Positions 1-11,522 of a DNA stretch of 64,000 bases are shown piece by piece. The notes beneath the pieces are model-generated. The model did no database searches and had not been told where the DNA came from. It was given only the letters and a program-made list of their open reading frames with translations. The stretch lies in assembly GCA_001574975.1 (NCBI GenBank), contig KQ965855.1, forward strand, positions 65,507-129,506, read 5' to 3'. The translations under genes and the position numbers were made by a program. How positions within the stretch are numbered: position 1 is the first letter of the stretch; every line of letters starts with the position of its first letter. This DNA comes from Gonapodya prolifera JEL478 (lineage: Eukaryota; Monoblepharomycota; Monoblepharidomycetes; Monoblepharidales; Gonapodyaceae).

Positions 1-720
1 TAACGAGTACGCTGGATTTCGTTGGGGGAAAGTCCATTCACCAATTACCTCTCGTCAGAAAGAGGGTACTTCGTGAAGCACAACCCTCAAAAATGAGCGT
101 AACACATGTTTTGTAGGACGAGGATGTTGTTGAATTGTGGATGAGGGGAAGATTCTTTCTCGGAACTGGATATTGCGCCGACCCACCAGGCTCATTATTG
201 TGGGTATATTTGAGTTCGAGCTGAGTTCGAGCTGAGTTCGAGCAGCGAGGTTGGTGGGGCGAAGGTTTTGGATTCCAAACGATAGTAGATGTAGTTCATG
301 AAGTGTGGTGGTATGGGACGATGAGAGCACAAATTTTGAGCCACTGCATAATAATAATGACAATTGTTACCAGAGGGTTTACACATGCATGAACACATCC
401 AGTATAGCCCTCCCAAAAAGAGGGCCGGTTCTGGTTTCCCAAAAAGGAACAGTTGTTTTCCCGAACCGACACCGCCAAACCTACTTGACTCTGCTTCGGT
501 TTCAAAGGTGCTCGACAGTCGACTGAAGACCAGCCAGATCTGACGTGTTGCTTCACTGACAAACGCAATCGCGGCGTCTGTTCGCAAACCTGTGCGTGCA
601 GCAAGATTCGAGGAAGGTTTGTTTGCATAACCTCACAGTTGCTGGGTTTCTGGCTATAGTTCACCTCTTCTTTCATCCCAAACAGCTCTCGAAACGTTTC
701 CAGAAGATCAATTTACGATT
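1..720. other. Left edge, no gene recognised
   Basis: No coding sequence can be supported here. Open frames on both strands are short and resemble nothing. The stretch holds a small 11-base tandem repeat (211-243) and presumably the promoter of the gene starting at 721. Confidence 0.5.
211..243. repeat. Short tandem repeat, three 11-base units
   Basis: Three consecutive perfect copies of TGAGTTCGAGC. It is a simple tandem repeat in non-coding DNA. No function is implied. Confidence 0.8.
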
Positions 721-3700
721 ATGGCTCCTAGCGAATCTTTGAAGGCCAATGTGTCTAATGCTGGACCTCTTTACCGATGCCTCATCGATACAAAAAGCAA
801 CACAACGAAGTATCTTGTTGGATACCGTGCCGTCACCCTCCTACCATTCCTTAAAAACGACGGGACTTCTTTCGGTGACGCTCGCCCAACTGCATACTCT
901 GGTCCAGATGGTACTGGTGCCCAGATTAGCACGGTCGCAATTTCTCTCGGAGAATCAGCTGGAGATTCTACTCTTACGACAAACAATATTGAGATCCATG
1001 CGGAGGACATATACTTATACGCGGGCAGTTACTTCTCCTTGCGCGGTAAAAATCTCGTCCTCACGGCGAATCGAATTTTTTGCGTTCGATCACAGCCAGA
1101 TATTAGCGTTGCGGATGGAATTAGCGACATAACGTTCGATTGCTCTGGTATCACATTTTCAGCCGTAGATGCACCACCGAAGGCTCCTAATGGCGAGAAT
1201 GGGCATGGTGCACCAGTTGCACCAGATACAGACGTCAGAACGGGTGATGTGAGTCTTTGGACTGCCACTTCAGGCTTGCCAGGTGGCACAGGACAGCAGG
1301 GCAAAACGGGAATGAATGGTGGCAACGTCCTTGCACTTGGCAGCCTGGTTTCACTCACGAGTACACCATGCTCGCTTAAGTTTGCGGTTTCGGGTGGACC
1401 TGGTGGTCCTGGAGGTCCAGGAGGAGATGGGGGCAAAGGTGGTGATTGCTTCGAGGCGAACTGGCCCCAACGGCTTCTGGAAGTTGAGCACGTCCCTTTG
1501 GCGGAGCCTTACTTAAGGTTGGACACACATTACCACCGTTACCTTCATGAACAATTTACTGTTCTCGTGTATTATCGAGACCACTTCCTTCGCTTCCATG
1601 CACTGGGTGGACCGGGGGGTGCTGGCGGGGTGCCGGGGCCGTGTGGAATTTCAGGTTCAATCACTCACTCAATTCAGTCTGAAGGAAAGTTCAAGTTGGC
1701 TATGATGCCGGAGACAGAAACAACTGTTGTGGCACATGCTGGCGCCGGTGGAGAAGGCGGTGCCAACGGCCAACTTCTCGACCCCGGAATTACGACAAGT
1801 GTTCGGACAAGTAATTTTTTACAACTCAAGGGCGACTGGGTGCCAAAGTCAACACCGGCTCTTTCAGGAGCCGGAGGTTTTGAAGTGAAGCAAGCAGTCC
1901 CCGCCGGAACTCTTAAAGCTCTGACTGAACCAGGTGCAGTCAGGGACCCAGTTCATCTCATGATGGTGCTGCAGAGGCTCCAGTTTGAGTATCACACCGA
2001 AGTCGGTGGTCAGGCTTTACATCCAAAGATGGTCAACAACAACGACCCAGACACACTCGCACGTGGGAACAGACTGAAAGAGAGTCTCGCGTGGCTTGAA
2101 ATTTGTGTGAAGGAGGCCAAACAGTTTGTGTCTGCAAATGAATCGGCTGACGGAAACATCAAAGACCGTGTGATACTTGTGAAAAGGTTTCTCAGTGCCT
2201 CGAATGCGTTTATGCTGGCTTTACACAGAGATCTCGATTTCTTTGGCAACCCATTCAACTTTGTTCCAAACCCAAGTATCGCGCTTGACAGTGTGAAGGA
2301 CGAGATTGAAAGTTTGATCACCTTTGAGGCAGCGCGAGACAGTCTGACTGATATGTTAACAGGTATGGTTGCCGATCAGGAGAAGGCAAGCAAAGCGGTG
2401 GGAGAGATGGAAACAATCAAGCAATCTGCCACACAGGGTATGGATAAAATACTCAATCAGATGAAAGAGGTCTACAACAAGTGCAATATGCTTCGTAGCA
2501 TGGTCAACGAGAAGAGAATATCGTTGGCCATCCACCTCGAGAAGTTTTGGGACAAAGCAAAGAGGGATTTTGATGGCTGCGCAAAGGGAATGGCTGGCGT
2601 GCTCGGCGCACTAGGCACAATATTGATGTTCGCAGGGGAAGATCCACAACCTCAGTACATCATCGGTGGAGGACTAAGTTTGTTCAATTCTTTCACAGAG
2701 CTATCGAAAGACATTGACGAGGAAAATGTTAAGAAGAATCTTCTTGAGAGACGTATCTACCATATTGAATCGGACTTGAAATCGGTGAGAGAACTTGCTC
2801 TTGCGGTGGCACGATTCTCAGGGGACAACGCTTCACTTGTTGATGTCGATGCCGAGGACAACTTGCTCAACACAATCATAATTGATCGCAAGAAGTTCGA
2901 GGAAATGGTTGATCGTTACTTCCACGAAACAGTGGATTCGGATATCATCAAGGAAGAGTTTGACGACCTTATTAACACTTTACAAATGTTCAAGCTTGGT
3001 GCTCGTAATTACACAACACTTGCGACGCAGTATATGAAGCATCATCTTGATTTCGTTACAGCGCGGCAGAACCAGGAAGTGCTCCGTACGACCAACTCCC
3101 AGTTCTCAAACCCCGCCCTGGATACACTATATCATTTTTACTTACAAGTTACAGCTCAGAAGCACGCACTAGCGCTCAGAACCGTCTATGAAGGTGTCAG
3201 GGCGTTCAACTGCATGGCACTCAAATCAAGCCAGGCCCTCGAAATACTCTCCACACTGGATTCATTTGACGCAGTGTCGGGAAGTGTTCTTGAAGCGGCG
3301 CTCGCAGTTTTACAAGGAGAGATCTTGACATATCAGAGTCATGTGTGGAGTCATACACGCACACTGGCTCGTGGGATCATTGAAATTAAACAAGAAAAGA
3401 ACCCTTTCCGCTTTGAATTGCTGAAGAAAAAGGGTTCGCTGAGCTGGCATTTCGGACCTACCAATCGCAATCTATTAAACTTGTCGCAGTCGCTGTTTGA
3501 CATACGAATGGTTCACTTTCGCGTTTATCTTAAAGGTGCAAAGTCACTGACAGAGGATAAACGGATATCGCTTCATGTTTCTTTTGAATCAATTTTCCAT
3601 TACGAAGATGAGAATGGACGCTGGTTCGACTTTGAATTTCCAACACCGGGCTCGAGATTCCTCCAATACGAGTTGAATGAACACGGTGATTTTGTTGATT

Positions 3701-3852
3701 TAACAGACGACGCACCGATGGAAGAAACCAATTTCCAATTTTCCCACTCTGGGCAAACTCCGAAACAGATGCCATTGTTGGGTCCTTTTGCAACATGGAA
3801 AGTTGAAGTAGACGATCTAAGCACTTATTATAAATATGGATCTATCTGTTAG
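721..3852 (+). CDS. Unrecognised 1,043-residue protein: collagen-like glycine repeats plus long helical bundle
   Basis: A single uninterrupted reading frame with an ATG start. It has no signal peptide. Residues 1-180 read as beta-rich, with alternating hydrophobic positions. Gly-Pro rich collagen-like stretches follow at about 186-200, 223-241 and 296-310, with runs of GGPGG. From about 410 to 900 the protein is predicted by eye to be mostly amphipathic helix and coiled coil, interrupted near 616-655 by a Gly/Ala/Leu-rich hydrophobic stretch (GVLGALGTILMF and then IIGGGLSLF). The C-terminal 120 residues are again beta-like. A helical bundle carrying a hydrophobic hairpin occurs in several membrane-inserting families, but I recognise no family signature and assign no function. 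The intronless state stands out beside the intron-rich genes nearby. Its 3' end overlaps the proposed start of the next gene by 17 bases. Confidence 0.8.
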   Translation: MAPSESLKANVSNAGPLYRCLIDTKSNTTKYLVGYRAVTLLPFLKNDGTSFGDARPTAYSGPDGTGAQISTVAISLGESAGDSTLTTNNIEIHAEDIYLYAGSYFSLRGKNLVLTANRIFCVRSQPDISVADGISDITFDCSGITFSAVDAPPKAPNGENGHGAPVAPDTDVRTGDVSLWTATSGLPGGTGQQGKTGMNGGNVLALGSLVSLTSTPCSLKFAVSGGPGGPGGPGGDGGKGGDCFEANWPQRLLEVEHVPLAEPYLRLDTHYHRYLHEQFTVLVYYRDHFLRFHALGGPGGAGGVPGPCGISGSITHSIQSEGKFKLAMMPETETTVVAHAGAGGEGGANGQLLDPGITTSVRTSNFLQLKGDWVPKSTPALSGAGGFEVKQAVPAGTLKALTEPGAVRDPVHLMMVLQRLQFEYHTEVGGQALHPKMVNNNDPDTLARGNRLKESLAWLEICVKEAKQFVSANESADGNIKDRVILVKRFLSASNAFMLALHRDLDFFGNPFNFVPNPSIALDSVKDEIESLITFEAARDSLTDMLTGMVADQEKASKAVGEMETIKQSATQGMDKILNQMKEVYNKCNMLRSMVNEKRISLAIHLEKFWDKAKRDFDGCAKGMAGVLGALGTILMFAGEDPQPQYIIGGGLSLFNSFTELSKDIDEENVKKNLLERRIYHIESDLKSVRELALAVARFSGDNASLVDVDAEDNLLNTIIIDRKKFEEMVDRYFHETVDSDIIKEEFDDLINTLQMFKLGARNYTTLATQYMKHHLDFVTARQNQEVLRTTNSQFSNPALDTLYHFYLQVTAQKHALALRTVYEGVRAFNCMALKSSQALEILSTLDSFDAVSGSVLEAALAVLQGEILTYQSHVWSHTRTLARGIIEIKQEKNPFRFELLKKKGSLSWHFGPTNRNLLNLSQSLFDIRMVHFRVYLKGAKSLTEDKRISLHVSFESIFHYEDENGRWFDFEFPTPGSRFLQYELNEHGDFVDLTDDAPMEETNFQFSHSGQTPKQMPLLGPFATWKVEVDDLSTYYKYGSIC

Positions 3853-6183
3853 AGACAGGCGGAGTGGGGAAAGCCTTTCAATGTCAGTCGAAAGCAACGG
3901 CGCTGGGGAAAGGGCTGGCCTCACTGGACGAGTGGATACTGCCGGATATAGTGTTACTTCTCGGGGAGTACCGCCGAGTGCAGTACACTGGACCTTAGAA
4001 GCAGCCGGTGCACCGTAGGTTTTATTCGACCTCATTTTCTTCCAAGACTTGGACCTAACAGCATAAACTGCACCGGCAGACTGGAATCTCACCGTAGACT
4101 CCGCGCACGAGGTGTAGGAGGTCGTAAAACACCTTTCACACGCTACCGAGTTAGCCTTCCATACAACGTGCGAGTTCCAAACACACCATTTCCAGCACCT
4201 ACAGTTTTCAGTCGGGGCATAAGTGGCTTGTTTTCTGGGTTTCCCCGAGGAACAGAGAGACCATCTGTGCTGGAACCCTTTAACAAGCTCGTAACGCGAA
4301 AGAATGCAACTCCTAAAGAGATCACGGAGGCGCTTCTCAAAGCTTCGCGATCGGATCGCGAAAGCGCTATTGGAGATGCCATGATGAAGGCTTATGAGTT
4401 TTTTGCTGGCAGTGCTGAGCCAACTCCAAGAGCCGAGAGAAAAGTTCTGGACGGTAACGCTGGGAAAAACAGCGGACATCTCTTGGTACATGTACGCGAA
4501 GTTTCACCGATCTCACCCGAACTTGCAGAGGAGTTGATAAAAAATCCCAATATTGCGGCCGCAGCACACATTCAAGGCTTTCCCATGCTTGCAACTTGCG
4601 CATTCCCTCCAGAGGTTTTTGAAGCGGTACGCAATCAGAACACGCCCATTTTGAACTTCTTGGACATCAATCCACAGCATTGGGACAAGGCCAGCGTGAA
4701 CAATGTTGGGGAGCGATGGCTCATAAAACTGGGACAGTCCTTTGTGACCAACGTGCACACCTTCCAACAAGCCCTTCCAGATGGCACGATTGGCAGCGCG
4801 CATGTGCTGCTCACTGGGCGTGACCATGCCTTTGATGGCCTGAATATCTGGATCGAGATGATATCAAAGCAAGGACGTGTGATTACCATGAACGTCATGA
4901 TGGGCGAAAGCCGCGTGCCCTTCATGGATACCGTCAACAAAATTGCAGGAAGGCACCTGATGGCGCTTGCTGGGGAGTGTTTTTACATTACCGCAGAAGC
5001 GATTCACAGGGGTGAAGACCCCAAGAAGGCAATCGCAGAACGGGCTCCAGAATTGTGGCGGAAAATTGAGCTTATATCCTGTCTTGAAGGTCGTTATGGG
5101 GGCGTACCTGAAGGCCTGCGGGATATGTTTGGCCGCACTTTCGATTTTAAATTCATGAATGACAAGTATGATGTGGGACCCACACGCGACCTGAGCAAAG
5201 AACTTGCGGAGGGTAATGCGATCGACCCAGAAAAGACATACCCAGAAACAAAAGAGGATCCCGGACTCTTTGCAGAACTGGAGGGTTCCAATGGTACCCA
5301 TGGCATGGAGATTCCAGTGATGATTGAACCAGTAGGAAGAGGAGAAGAGGGATCACGTACAACTCCAGAGATAGCGAACACTGCGAGAGACGTGGTTGAA
5401 GGTGTTCTGAAGGATAAGCGCAGCCAACAGTTCCTCGACAGGGTGCGTGTGGAGGTCACCAAAGATATTGCAACATTTACCACGCAATACCTGGAGTCCA
5501 TGAAGGGAGAATGGTCGGGTTTGCCGTCTCCGGACTTGATCTTGGATGCGGCGATGAACACCCCGGAGTTTGTTGAAAGCCTCCACGCCAAACTGATGTC
5601 AGAATTCATGACGCCAGACGTTGTGGCAAATGTTCAAGATGAGCTCTACCAGAAACGCGAATTCGCTGATCTCATGAAAATTGAGCCTGATATCATTACC
5701 AACATGTCGATCGAGACCATCAAGGAGTTGTCAGCCGACCAATTCTCGCAGAGGGGTGGCCTAGTGGAGATATGGGCGCGACAAATTGTAGACGACATCG
5801 TGTTCCCGCAAGTGAAAGACCTCAATCTGGAGGAGATGGTCAAAGAATCGGTCTCCCGCGTAGAAAACGCGAGGCGGGGCATCGAAGCAAGGGTGGAAGC
5901 GCTTAAAAGTACGTCGTTGGAGGAGAAAGAAAGGGTAAGGCTCGAAGCGGAACTGAAGGAGGCCGAGTCGAGGCTCAACGAGGAGGAAAGGAGAGATAAG
6001 GAGGTGAAAGAGCGAGCGGAGGAGGCAGGGGATTTGGCAAAGAACCGAGAAAGCAGAGAGACGGATTGGAACAAGCGGGAGAAAGAGGAAGTAGATCGGT
6101 GGAAGGAAGCGAAAGAAAGCAGAGAGCGACGTGATGGCGGTAACCGGCACGCACACCATCGACGTATCGTGGCAGCAAACTGA
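3836..6183 (+). CDS. Unrecognised 760-residue protein with charged coiled-coil tail
   Basis: The main open frame runs from 3952 to 6183, but its first in-frame ATG lies late (near 4381) and there is conserved-looking sequence before it. The best model starts at the ATG at 3836 and removes a 65-base intron at 4015-4079 (donor GTAGGT, a CTAAC branch site, acceptor CAG). This joins the frames and gives exactly 760 codons plus stop. The start lies inside the last codons of the preceding gene. The middle (roughly residues 190-430) looks like a compact globular domain with no family I recognise. The last 130 residues are Glu/Lys/Arg rich, heptad-like and probably coiled coil. No signal peptide or membrane segment is seen. 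The 3' part is certain as coding; the first exon is inferred. Confidence 0.65.
4015..4079 (+). other. Inferred intron that sets the start of the 760-residue gene
   Basis: Donor GTAGGT, branch-like CTAAC about 25 bases before the acceptor, and acceptor GGCAG. Removing it joins the ATG-initiated frame at 3836 to the long frame. An alternative acceptor at 4046 would make a 32-base intron, which is shorter than I would accept. Confidence 0.5.
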
Positions 6184-7886
6184 TTTTATGTACATCATGG
6201 GTTTGCGGTCGCCCGAAGATCGAAGATTCTTTCCATGAAATAATTAATTTTATGGATTACAAAGAACTGGCTAGTGATTTGGTTTCGAGGGTATTATAAC
6301 TCCCGTTTGCCTCTCTAAAGACACGAAAGAGGCCATCCCACAAGCCAGTAAAAACTTGAACGTTCGACAACGCTCACTCACCAGCATCTCACCTCCACTC
6401 TCCACATGCTCATCCTCGAGCCCAAGCTCCCCACACCAAGTGTACACCCCGTCCGCCTAGAACGCAACCTAAAATATAAGGTCCGAGTGCCGCACTTGCA
6501 CGTACAGGCACGTGCCGGTGTCTGCAAACCAGATACGTACCGTAGAGTCGAAGGATCGAATGCAGGTGATGTAATGCAGCGGTTTGGAAAAGCGCTGGGG
6601 TAATCACAAGAAAGCACAGGGTAAGAGGTGTCACCTCCTGCTTGTGCCCTCGGAGCACGCGCACGGCGTAGTTCAAAGGCTCTGACGCGTCTCAGACGGG
6701 AACTGAGCGCTATTGGTGACCGTGAGTCTCTTGACCTCGGATTTATCCAGATCACGATGCCAGTTGCATCCAGACACGCCGTCAAAACAATCCAGTAGCC
6801 GTTGATCCACCTCTCGTTCAGCGCCTACCTCAGACAATCTGCCACCCGCGTGTTCCTTGTGGACTTCCGCGAAATCAACCCCATTCGCTCGTCACTGCGC
6901 ACGACGTGGTCCCTCCACCTCCCAGCTACAAAACTTCCACCCAACCCACTCCACCACCACCATCCCTCTTCCTCTCACTGCTGTTCCCCGAACCACCCCA
7001 GCCCGTGATCCCGCTTGTCCCTCTTTGAGTCCGGCTGGGCCGCCATGGGAGGTGCGAACAAGAGCGAGGGCGTCGGGCTGTTCGGTCCAGACTCCAGTCC
7101 CACAACTGCTTGCCACACGCCTGAATCGACTGTTTTGAGACTCAAGCACTCCAGACTCCGCCTTCGTCTGCGCTCCCGGGTCCTTACCTATTTGGAATAG
7201 GTGGACTAGGTAAGGGTCGAGAGTCGCGTGAGTGGAGGAGTAAGTGTGCAGGAGGGCAAGCTTGAAGGCCGTGTGTCTCCTTGATGCTGGTTGACCCGAC
7301 CCTCGTGCCGTTGTGGTGCACCGCAAGAAGCGAGAACGTGGCGTGGATTCCGCAGGCATGAATTCTCGCCGATGCGGGAACTCTCCCGAGTTTCTCACAG
7401 CGATTGTTCAAGGAGATGCTTTGCGGGTTAAGCTAAGGTTGTTTCGGCGTTCCCTTGGCTTGGCTTGGCAATCTTTCATGTAATGTTTGCTTTCAAGACT
7501 TCTTGCTCCTTTTGTTCGCGAAAAACGATCCGATGGAGTTGACAGACCGTTTCGTTGATTGGTGACCGGAATCGTTGGAACCCGTAGCGCAGAGACTTGA
7601 GATGTGTAACGAGGTGCAGAATCGTTTTGATGTTCCGCCCAACAAGAGACCGCGACATGCTCGGGACACGGAGACGGGGGAGCGTGAAGCAACGGATGTA
7701 CGTGGATGCGGACTCGCGGATGTAGGGGGAGAATTCCGGACGAGTGGGCGAGAGTGCAGGGTGTTTGTGGGGAATGAAAACCACGGGGGACAGACCCAAA
7801 ACCGGGGACTTCCACTCGGCCATTTCTTTTGCTTTCATACTCTCAATCCGGCCTCAATCCTGAGCCTTGTTTCATCGCGTAAGACA
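6184..7886. other. Intergenic, nothing recognised
   Basis: About 1.7 kb between the 760-residue gene and the first transporter copy. Open frames exist on both strands but are short and of low-complexity composition. No RNA gene, repeat or domain is seen. Confidence 0.5.
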
Positions 7887-10800
7887 ATGGCAACGGACGC
7901 GAAGACTGCCTTGAGCGCAGATGAGAACAACTTTGTCCCGTTCTCCGGGAGTTCACACCATCTACATACATCCAGCAAACTCGTTCCTTTCGGAACCATT
8001 CTCAACTCCACTTTACTTTCTCTCGAAAGCCCGAAGAGGGGAGAAGGCATTGGTGAAGAAAATCGATTGGCGAATCATTCCAATCGTCTCGGCGATGTGG
8101 TGCAGGTGGACTTCAGACCATATCGGACGCGTCGAGCCGATAACCTGACGTCAGTTCAGGTATTTCCTAGCCTATCTCGATAGAGTTAATCTCGGAAACG
8201 GTGAGTAGTGATTCACACTGATTCCTGCCTATTTCCTGCCTTTTCCGGTAGTGTGTGGGGGTGGCGGCGCGTGTCGGGAACGTTTGCTCCTCGTTTGCCT
8301 GACAAAATCAAATTTTTCTTCGTACTGATGTATTGCAACGCAGCCAAGGTCGCCAACAACGACAACAAGAACGACACGTTGGAGGCGAGCTTGGGACTTG
8401 ACAACTTGCAATTCAACTGGTGCGTTGGAGACGCTCCACTCTGCAAATCCATTGCACGCACAAGTCTGACGTGTCTGCTTTCGGAATCAGGGCCGTTGCG
8501 ATCTTCTTTGTGCCATATGTTTTTTTGAAGGTATTTGTCATGCATCTCTCTTCTAAGGCATTGTGTCGGTTCACGTCACACCTCACATCCTCTCTCAGTT
8601 CCAAGCAATTTCTTGATGAGGGGTAAGTAAAAAACCCTCGACTCTCCTCCTTCCAAACCAACAACCTCATCCCACGCCCTTCAAGTCGCCGGGCACAAAA
8701 TCTGACTCGCCCGCATCGTGAGTCCACCACCCTCGCCACCGCTCTGCTTCTTTGTTGCCATCTACCAACCGTCTCCGCCGCCTTACCTCTACTCCTGCTC
8801 TATTCGCAGATGGTCACGTGGGGAATCATCGCGACCTGCCAAGCCTTCACGTCAAACTTTGCCGGAATCATGGTGTGGTGCTTGGTGCTGCTGAGGTGCG
8901 AAATACCCAAAGGGCTTAGGGTGAAAGCGTGTGCATAACGGAGTGCTTTTTAAAGGCGGGACTGTTCCCCGGTGTTTTGTTCTTCTTTACGTTTTGGGTA
9001 AGCTCCCTTGAGTCAGTTGCTCTTTGCTTCCCTTTCCCCTTTAAACATAGTTTTCTATCTTAGTATCGGGTGCATACCGCAGTCCGCAACTCCTTGTACT
9101 TTGCTCAAACGTGACGAGTGACATCTCACCCCTCTTCTCCCAAACCGACCTCCACACTCCCAGAAACACGAGATCTCGACACGCGTGGTTCGTATCCCAC
9201 TCCTCGCACCCATTCACTCCCTTCCATTCAAATCTCCTCCTTCCCCCGCCCTCCACTCTAACTCAAAGGCCGTCCTCTTCTCATTCAACTCCGTCGCTGC
9301 TGCCTTCAGTGCCCTTCTCGCTACCGGTACGTGACTTGGACCAAGTTCCACAATCTTCAATGACTGAACACAAAACTCACTGCTACAAACCTTGATTGCA
9401 GCACTGTCGCAACTGAACGGTCGTGGTGGGTTGAAAGGGTGGCAACGGATTCTCATTCTTGAAGGTGCGTTTTGTAATCTGTAGGCAAGATTCAAAAAAG
9501 GACGGAGGGAGAGGGAGTGTTTGTAGCTTTCGCTGACCTATCGATCGTGTAGGCGCCCCGTCCATCATCGTGGGCGTCATCGCGTTTGTCACGCTGCCCA
9601 ATTTCCCTCAAAACGTAAGGTTTCCCGCTCGAGCTCGAGGTTGACCGCGCAACCACCCAAAAACCAAAAATCCCCTTCGCACAACTTCGTCCCTCTGCTT
9701 CCCCTCCTCGCACCTCTTCCTGATCCTCCCTCCAGTCTAAATTTTTCCTCTCCCCGCGCGAGGAAGAAATCGCCATCTCGCGACTGCCGATCACGGCCAC
9801 GTCCGTAACGGACAAGAAGTTCGATGTCGGGGAGTTTGTGCAGACCGTGATGGACCCGTTGCTTATCCTGTTTTATGTGAGTACGCGGAGAGGCGTTGCA
9901 AGGGCTTTTGAGAACCCGTTGGACAACATGCAACATTCATTCATTCTTTCATGTGCATGTGCGGATTTTCACCATCTTGCCGCGTTCTTCCAAGTTCTGC
10001 CCAGCTACGGCACGTCCTACTTCCGCCCGTCAATTATCAGCTGGCTCGGATACACAGGGAACATGGCGAACCTGAGTACGTTGTTGTTTTGACACGTTTT
10101 CTCATTTGTACGGCTTACGACTGCGCCGTCCGGTCTCGTCTCGGTTTTAGTGTCCGCCTTCCCCTCCATCCTCACCGCGGTTTTTGACCAGTACTGGGGC
10201 CGGCACTCTGACAAGGTCAAGGAGCGCCCTATGCGCATCTTGTTCTCACTCAGCATGAACTTGATTGGGAGCGCGTTGCTGCTTGCGGGACAGATTTATT
10301 TGTGGGCGCCGGGACTGCGATAGTACGTGCGCGCGTGCGGGCTTGGTTTGCACAGTGTGCAATTGTGGACCTCCGGTCTCGCCGTGGCCTGACTCCCCTC
10401 ACCCGCCCACCCCCAAACCCACCAACTCAAAGCTTCTTCATGTTCATTCAGGCGTTCGCGCATTCGGGTCTTGCCATCATGTACGTGTACCGGGCCAACA
10501 CCGTGAACGGGCGCAAGCGACTGCGACAGGGTTCACGATCGCGCTGGGGAATATTGGCGGGTTTGGTGGGTGTTTTCTGAGCTTCTGGAGGAAGCGTGTT
10601 GTTTCTCAAAGGCATTTCTGAAACACCACACTCTCCGGCACGGTTTAGTGGCACCGTTTGCCTACCCAAACAGCTGGGGACCTCTGTACATCAACGCAAT
10701 CTGTGAGTCCCCTCGATACCCCTACAGTCCACCTTTTCATCTCATCTCACTACTTTCCAATCACTCAGGGATCCTCGTCGCCATGAGCATCGGGGCCATT

Positions 10801-10942
10801 CTGTGCATTTTCGGGATCTGGGCGTACGAAATGCGAGCGCATGGACCCGCAGTGGGCGAAAGAGATGGCGTCCGACTCTGAGGCGAATGCGCGCGACGTC
10901 GCAGCGGAGCAAAAGGGTGATGCATGCGTGACGTCGGTTTAG
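7887..10942 (+). pseudogene. Decayed Dal5-like MFS transporter (upstream tandem copy)
   Basis: Paralogue of the intact transporter at 11523, collinear with it from the starting ATG to the stop. The same landmarks can be read: LDRVNLGN at the end of helix 1, the FPGV...FFF segment, the 6-base exon TATCGG at 9064-9069, WILILE, PSYGTSYFRPS and AYPNSWGPLYINAI. Compared with the intact copy it carries length differences that are not multiples of three in three coding places: 7 bases lost in the GIMACRALLG segment near 8875, 7 bases lost after YRANT near 10510, and 5 bases lost near 10833 before the final MDPQWAKEMAS. Each would shift the frame, so a working protein is unlikely. It also lacks the intron that the intact copy has before DTLEASLG. 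An alternative splice pattern could rescue one shift but hardly three. Confidence 0.8.
9064..9069 (+). other. 6-base micro-exon (decayed transporter copy)
   Basis: TATCGG lies between an acceptor TTAG and a donor GTGCAT. It encodes Tyr-Arg of the FWYR-KHE segment. The same micro-exon is present in the intact paralogue. Confidence 0.65.
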
Positions 10943-11522
10943 AGTGGACTGGTACAGAAAAAGGAGGAAGAAAGATTATTATTTGATTTTGAATACAAAG
11001 CCACAAGTGCGAGACTGGGGGAGTACGAGAGCGGGGAAGAGAAGAGAATGCAACGGATGTGGTCGGGCAGGGCGGCCACTCTCGGTGTCGGATCCAAATT
11101 GCCTCCGATCTGCTGCATCTCCCACCGTCGTCCCACAGGTGCGTTGCGCCCTTTCCTCCATCCGATCCGTGCGTGGTTACGTGACTACAAAAGACTGCAA
11201 GCTGCGCCCAGTCGCCAAGTAACGCTATGGTGATGTATTAAAGCGCCACCCGCGGCGTCGACACGAGGGGAACTACCTTTCATCATCAGAGCACAAGATA
11301 GGGGGAAGTAGTCCACGTGACGTAGCAATGTTTTGTCACGTGGAGATAAGGACGTGTGAATGTATGTTCTGAGTTTCATTTTTCCGAATAATGAATCATC
11401 GGTGCGGGTAAAAACGTGGGGGACGCCTCCTTCCCGGCGACGTTTCCGCTTTAAGATTCGGCTATTTCTTGCGGTTCCGGAACACTTGCGAATCTCGGAT
11501 CACCGCGTGCCATCATATCACC
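10943..11522. other. Spacer between tandem transporters
   Basis: About 580 bases holding the end of the decayed copy and the presumed promoter of the intact transporter. Nothing else is seen. Confidence 0.5.

Noticed and set aside
4015-4046. 32-base intron joining the two frames of the 760-residue gene
   Set aside because: Phase fits, but the length is below that of other introns seen here. The 65-base version has the same donor, a branch site and a better acceptor.
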